Positions 59,712 through 64,000 of a stretch of 64,000 bases of DNA are shown here, piece by piece. The notes beneath the pieces are model-generated. The model was given only the letters and a program-made list of their open reading frames with translations, was not told the DNA's origin and searched no databases. The position numbers were made by a program, and so were the translations under genes. The DNA comes from Auriscalpium vulgare. Its lineage: Eukaryota > Basidiomycota > Agaricomycetes > Russulales > Auriscalpiaceae. The stretch covers positions 2,728,001 to 2,792,000 of the forward strand of contig JAHBBC010000001.1 of NCBI GenBank assembly GCA_019915015.1, in the 5' to 3' direction. Within the stretch, counting starts at the first letter, position 1. Every line of letters starts with the position of its first letter.

Positions 59712-60161
59712 GCTCACCGGCTGCGGGAGAATGGTACGCTGTCTGCCTACAATGCCTGACTTTCGACTTATCGAACGACTTAGCGATCGGGCGGGCTGTG
59801 GGCGCGGGACGCAGACGCAGGGCAGGTGAGTGGGATGGCTCCATATGCGCCCATCTGGCGTGGTATGCAGATTGCGGCGGATGCGGGGCAGGTGGCTGGG
59901 AATGGCGCAGATGGCTCTGTATGCGCCCATATGGCATGGTATGCAAAATTCGGACGGTATTGGAATGGCATCTGGAGGCATATGTATTCATAAGGAGTCA
60001 GAAATTGGCATAATGGTGCATATTATCGCATGACAACGAAGCAGAAAATGGCAGATTCTGTCATACAAAAGTCCAGATTTTGTGCCTTTATCTGACCTGG
60101 TCTGACGGCCCCACACGTGCAGAAATCAGCATACTGGGGCATATGGGGCCAGACCGGTTTC
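59712..60161. repeat. Intergenic with imperfect direct repeat
   Basis: A segment near 59836-59880 (GGCTCCATATGCGCCCATCT, then GGCGTGGTATGCA) recurs near 59913-59955 (GGCTCTGTATGCGCCCATAT, then GGCATGGTATGCA), period about 78, with several mismatches. No gene is seen here. Confidence 0.6.
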
Positions 60162-61590
60162 TCACTGGGCCTGAGCGTCCACCGTGAACGCAAGATCCTC
60201 CACGAAGGCGTTGTCCGCCCCGCCGATCGTAGCGAGCGCCGTGTTGCTCCGCGCATCCTCCGGGACGAGTAGCGCCTCGAGCGCCTCTACCTCCTCAGCG
60301 GCTTGCCGTTTGGTCTCAGCGAGTTCCTTCTGCACAATGAGGAGCTGTGCGTTGACCATGCTGAGACTGGCGTCTTGTTCAGCGGCTGAAACCCTGGCGT
60401 CGTAGAGGGCCTCGCCCCGAAGCTTGTCATTCTCATGACTGAGTGCAGCGGCCCCGCCCTGTGCTTCGGCCAGTTCTCCCTGGAGACGTGCGACATCTGC
60501 TTGAAGAGCACCAGATGCTGATCGCAGGCCAGAGATGGTCGTGTCCGCAGACTGTTGTTGACGATCGGCGTCAGCCGCAGCAGTAGCGAGAGCGGCGAGG
60601 AGTTGAGCAGCCCGATGCTTGCTGTCTGCATCCTTCCTCTCTGCGACCCGGAGTTGCTTGTCGCGAGATTGGATGGTGGCGCGGAGGGCGTCCTCTTGTC
60701 TGCGAGCGTCCTCATTCTCAGCCTGGACGGCAACCTGCTGCGACTCCAGACGTGCGATAGTCGCGTTCAGCAGCTCGAAATGGGATGACTGGCGAGTGGC
60801 TTCTTCACGAGCGGCGCGCAGGAGTCCGCTTTGAGCCTCGAAGTCGAGGGCGAGTTCAAGTCGGTTGGTCTCCGCGGCCTCGGCGTATGCAGTCATCTGC
60901 TGGATGAGCGACTCTTGCTCGAGCGTCTTCTGGAGGAACGCGTGCTTGCCCTTGCGCAGGCTTTGAGTCGCGCTGACAGACAGCTGAGAGTCGGCTTTGC
61001 GGGCGTCCTGGAGTCGCTTGAGCTCGGCAGCCCTCGCGAGTTCGCGCTTCTGGAGTTCCTGAAGCTGGGCCTTGATCTGCGTGTAGTGCGGTCAGTGATT
61101 CAGCCTAGTAAAAAGAAAAGAAATACGCACCAAGGCATTCCCGCGTGCGTATGCCGCGGCAGCTCGAACAAGCAGGACCACCCCGAGGACGACAAGGGCA
61201 CATCCAGACTGTCGGTGATATGTAGATAAGGGCTAAGCACACAGTGACAGATGGAAAACCTACCAGGGCGGTGGCATGCGACCAGACGTGGCTGGGCTGT
61301 GGCTGGCGACCTTGCTCCAGGGCGATGAGGGCGTCCACCGATACAGTGTGCCCGACAGACGGCTGCGGGGCGTTCACGACCTCGAGTACTTGGCACGAGG
61401 AACTTGGAAGCGGGGAAACGAGGAGAACCGGGAGGGGGTCGACGGGGAGCGGGGCAGGAGCGGCTGGCATAAGACCGATGTCAGTCTCGCGCCCACCGAG
61501 GGTCAAGACGTTGGAGCTAAAGTAGTTGAAGGGGTCGCTCAGCTTCAGAAGCTGAACAGCAGCGAAGATGAAGAAGAGTGCGAAGATCAT
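60162..61590 (-). CDS. Unrecognised membrane-anchored coiled-coil protein
   Basis: The start at about 61590 gives MIFALFFIFAAVQLLKLSDP, a hydrophobic N-terminus (signal or anchor). Then LPVDPLPVLLVSPLPSSSCQ and VDALIALEQGRQPQPSHVWS follow. After an intron a second hydrophobic helix, SGCALVVLGVVLLVRAAAAY, is seen. A second intron (about 61084-61131) leads to one long heptad-rich exon: QELQKRELARAAELKRLQDA, ALRATIQSRDKQLRVAERKD, LQADVARLQGELAEAQGG and AEEVEALEALLVPED, ending at 60162. About 420 residues. The layout suggests a membrane-tethered filament or scaffold protein; I recognise no family. Confidence 0.55.
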
Positions 61591-62312
61591 TGTGGAAGTT
61601 GTGTGGGTGTATGAGAGAGAGAGTAGACAAAGTGCGGCTGGCGATATGTGCACCGGGCTGACGTACGACCGCGCCAGATTCGTCGATGTATTCCAATGCC
61701 TAGTTTGTCCTCAGCAGGGCTGCCCGTGGTCTGCGTGGGGTATCGTCACAGTTAGCATACTACAGCGCCTCCAGGAGGGAAAATACATACCCACTAGACG
61801 AGTACGCGACCGCGCCCACTACTAGGGTTTAAGGTGGCAAGAATGTCTGTGGACAGACTTGCCAACAACATCGAGACTTGTCAACAAAGGTGCAGAAATT
61901 GGCTCTGTCGACAAGGTTATGCGCCGCAGCAGAGTTTGATCGTGTGCCAGCGCTGTGTTTGCACGCTGATGCGGTCTCTAGCTGGAAAGAAGAGGAGGTT
62001 CGGGTCACGGTGGGCGCCGTGAAGTGAACGATCTCGCCGAAGCTGGGCGCCTGTGGTCGCAGAAGCATAAGAGAGGGAGTTCCATAGTTTCATTTGAGTG
62101 CTCCAGTACTGGTTGTCTCTCGAGTCTAGGTAGAACGTTGTCGGCCGTCGACTTGAAGTTGCACGTTGGTCGGAACACCGAACAGATCAGCGACGGACTG
62201 GACTCGCGTCCCGGCCCGCGTCCCGGCCTTCTGCGCCGACTGACTAACTCAACCTCCTCCTCAGGCTACCACCACCTCGGAAACCCACACAACAACCTCT
62301 AATCAGATCCTA
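61591..62312. other. Divergent intergenic region
   Basis: About 720 bases between the membrane coiled-coil gene (minus) and the dioxygenase gene (plus). No coding motif recognised. Both promoters should lie here. Confidence 0.4.
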
Positions 62313-63040
62313 ATGCCGCTCGCACCTCCGCTCGACCTCCCGCGCTGGCTCTCCGAAAACGCGCACCTCCTGCGCCCGCCCGTGAACAACTTCTGCCTGT
62401 ACTCCGGCAAGGACTACGTCGTCATGGCCGTCGGCGGGCCGAACGAGCGCAACGACTACCACGTCAACGAGACCGAGGTGCGCGCCCCCATCCGCCGCGT
62501 GGGATCCCAGACCGACGTTGTGTAGGAGTGGTTCTACCAGTACAAGGGCGCGATGCTGCTGCGCGTCGTGGACGACGGCGAGTTCAGGGACATCGAGATC
62601 AAGGAGGGCGAGATGTTCTTGCTCCCAGGTGTGTCCGCGCTTCGCAGTCTCGGCGTGCCCTGCACGCATCTGGGAGGCCCATGTTTTGTGTCCTGACATG
62701 CCATCCTTCGGCGCAGGCAATACACCTCACAACCCCGTGCGCTTTGCAAACACGGTCGGCATCGTCGTCGAACGCGTGCGCCCCGACGCGGCTACTGGTA
62801 CGCCCCTCCATCGCGCATCGCGGTAGATGGAGCTGATGATTCCATCGCGTGTGTGCCGCCTCAGACCGTCTGCGCTGGTACTGCCGCTCGGGCGCGCACA
62901 CCGCGCCTACAATCATCCGCGAGGAGGCGTTCCATGTCACAGACCTCGGCACGCAGCTCAAGCCGCTCATACAGAAATGGCAGACCGACGCGGACTCGCG
63001 ACGGTGCGGTCAGTGCGGTACCGTCGCGGAGGCGAAGTGA
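62313..63040 (+). CDS. BNA1: 3-hydroxyanthranilate 3,4-dioxygenase
   Basis: Kynurenine-pathway enzyme that opens the ring of 3-hydroxyanthranilate, leading to quinolinate and NAD. ATG at 62313: [20 protein letters not shown], then [20 protein letters not shown]. The iron site is in [11 protein letters not shown], which is formed across an intron (62478-62525), with a second His in [10 protein letters not shown] after another intron. The third intron starts near 62799 and the last exon reads [40 protein letters not shown] and RRCGQCG, keeping the C-terminal cysteine pairs that bind a second metal in many homologues. TGA at 63038-63040. About 175 residues, the usual size for fungal and bacterial enzymes. 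All splice joins are in frame. Confidence 0.92.
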
Positions 63041-63404
63041 GCGCTAGGTGGGCAATGTAGATCGAAGCAAGGAAGAGCGTATGTTGTATTTGTTGTGTGC
63101 GCCTAATGGATGGACAATTTGCTGACCAGCGAGCGTTTGATGAGCGCACCGAAGGCGCTGTGCAGATGTGACCGCGTGCGTCTGTCTGCCCGGCCATGTA
63201 TGTCCCCGACGTCCCTTCAATGGAATAATCACAAGTAAGAAACCCGACAGTTCCATTTATTCTTCACGCCGGCATTCGCACTAAACCACATCGAACCAAG
63301 TAATCGTTGCAACTTCCTGGCCCATGACAAATTCGTACAAGCCCAAATCTTCCCTTTGCCCATGTCAAACCCTTCTGATTCCCTACGCCGCTGTTCTAAC
63401 CTGA
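63041..63404. other. Convergent 3' region
   Basis: About 360 bases between the dioxygenase stop and the stop of the minus-strand repeat protein. No coding motif. Confidence 0.4.
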
Positions 63405-64000
63405 TTAGAGGCCGCCGCCTGTCAAGACCTTGCAAGTTAGCACGAACTGACAAGGGAAGCGAAGAATGAACGTGCCGCCGAACTTGGAGAGACCCTCGCG
63501 CAGGCCCTGCGCGATCTTGCTCTCGGTGCCCTGATCCTGCAGTGATGGAAGCGTCAGCGCTTGATCCCGTGCGACGAGCAAGTGGGAAAGATACGCGTAG
63601 CATCCCACGCAGGTCGAGGTGGAGTGGTGAGCGCGAAGACGTACCAGGTTATACCCCGTCTTTTCTGTGGCGAACTTGATCCCCTTGTCCACCCAGTCGC
63701 CACCTTGCTGGCCCTGCTGCCCTCCCTGTTGCTGCCCCTGTTGCTGGCCCTGCTGCCCATCGGAGCCAGAGTTGCCACCCGACGACTTGTTGCCCGACCC
63801 GTACGAGTCGTCGTTGGATGAGCCGTAGTTGCCGCCCGACTGATTGTTGCTGGAGCCGTATGAGTCGTCTTTGTTGGATGAGCCATAGGTGTTGCCGGAC
63901 GACTTGTTGCCGGATCCGTACGAGTCGTCGTTGGACGAGCCGTAGGTGTTACCGGTGGACTTGTTGGAGCCGTACGAGTCGTCGTTGGACGAGCCGTAGT
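63405..64000 (-). CDS. Gly/Ser/Asn/Tyr repeat protein (5' part outside window)
   Basis: Minus-strand gene cut by the window edge at 64000. The visible part begins with degenerate repeats of about 19-20 residues: YGSSNDDSYGSGNKSSGNT and variants (YGSSNKDDSYGSSNNQSGGN), then a Gln/Gly run (GQQQGQQQGGQQGQQGG) and the conserved block DWVDKGIKFATEKTGYNL. An intron (about 63537-63645) leads to DQGTESKIAQGLREGLSKFG and a stop at 63405; a GC-AG intron may shorten the last exon. From memory, disordered proteins ending in a similar D-W-x-D-K-G-I block occur in basidiomycetes, several linked to stress, but no biochemical role is known. Repeat units at DNA level are 57-63 bases. Confidence 0.65.
   Translation of the reverse strand, partial: YGSSNDDSYGSNKSTGNTYGSSNDDSYGSGNKSSGNTYGSSNKDDSYGSSNNQSGGNYGSSNDDSYGSGNKSSGGNSGSDGQQGQQQGQQQGGQQGQQGGDWVDKGIKFATEKTGYNLVRLRAHHSTSTCVGCYAYLSHLLVARDQALTLPSLQDQGTESKIAQGLREGLSKFGGTFILRFPCQFVLTCKVLTGGGL

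Overview
This is nuclear DNA from a filamentous basidiomycete, most likely an Agaricomycete. Genes are split by many short introns (about 45-60 bases) with GTGCGY/GTAAGT donors. The proteins have fungal forms: a class II myosin, the septation GTPase Spg1/Tem1, a fungal LCCL membrane protein, an OPT peptide transporter and 3-hydroxyanthranilate dioxygenase. All gene models were spliced by eye from frame, motif and GT-AG signals; inner exon limits are approximate unless a position is given.

Left half (about 1-44 kb) is ordinary gene space: OPT transporter (1984-6233), ribosomal protein eL38, a site-2 protease, two tandem zinc-free MDR oxidoreductases (9540-13308) with a third copy at 25701, myosin II (14464-22253), a protein with only the N-terminal domain of GTPBP-type GTPases, a ubiquitin E2 with an acidic SUMO-interaction-like tail, an F-box protein, an extended SDR reductase with an apparent frameshift, an LCCL membrane protein, Spg1, ribosomal protein uL14, a 5-oxoprolinase that stops after its A half, TRM10, and an NDUFAF5-like methyltransferase.

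Right part (about 44-61 kb) is accessory and repeat-rich. It holds minisatellites, several unrecognised coiled-coil or low-complexity genes, an apparently intact tnp2/CACTA-type (CMC superfamily) transposase at 46100-49723 and, convergent with it, a multi-exon gene at 49874-52215 that I identify as a TET/JBP-type 2-oxoglutarate/Fe(II) dioxygenase (HxD, distal H and R visible after splicing). About 2 kb of this dioxygenase gene is almost free of CpG (about 9 by hand count, roughly 100 expected), while its first exons and the transposase have normal CpG. Such a pattern is expected after long CpG methylation and deamination. A possible DNA-demethylation enzyme that itself carries a methylation scar, beside a transposase, is the most interesting object here. 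Next to it lie remains of a phenylalanyl-tRNA synthetase beta gene joined to an N-truncated PHO80-type cyclin.

A 269-bp MITE with CACTG ends and a 3-bp AAG target duplication (13493-13761) shows that CACTA-type mobility has also reached the gene-rich half; it sits upstream of one of the duplicated MDR genes. The right end returns to ordinary genes (3-hydroxyanthranilate dioxygenase and a glycine/serine repeat protein cut by the window edge).
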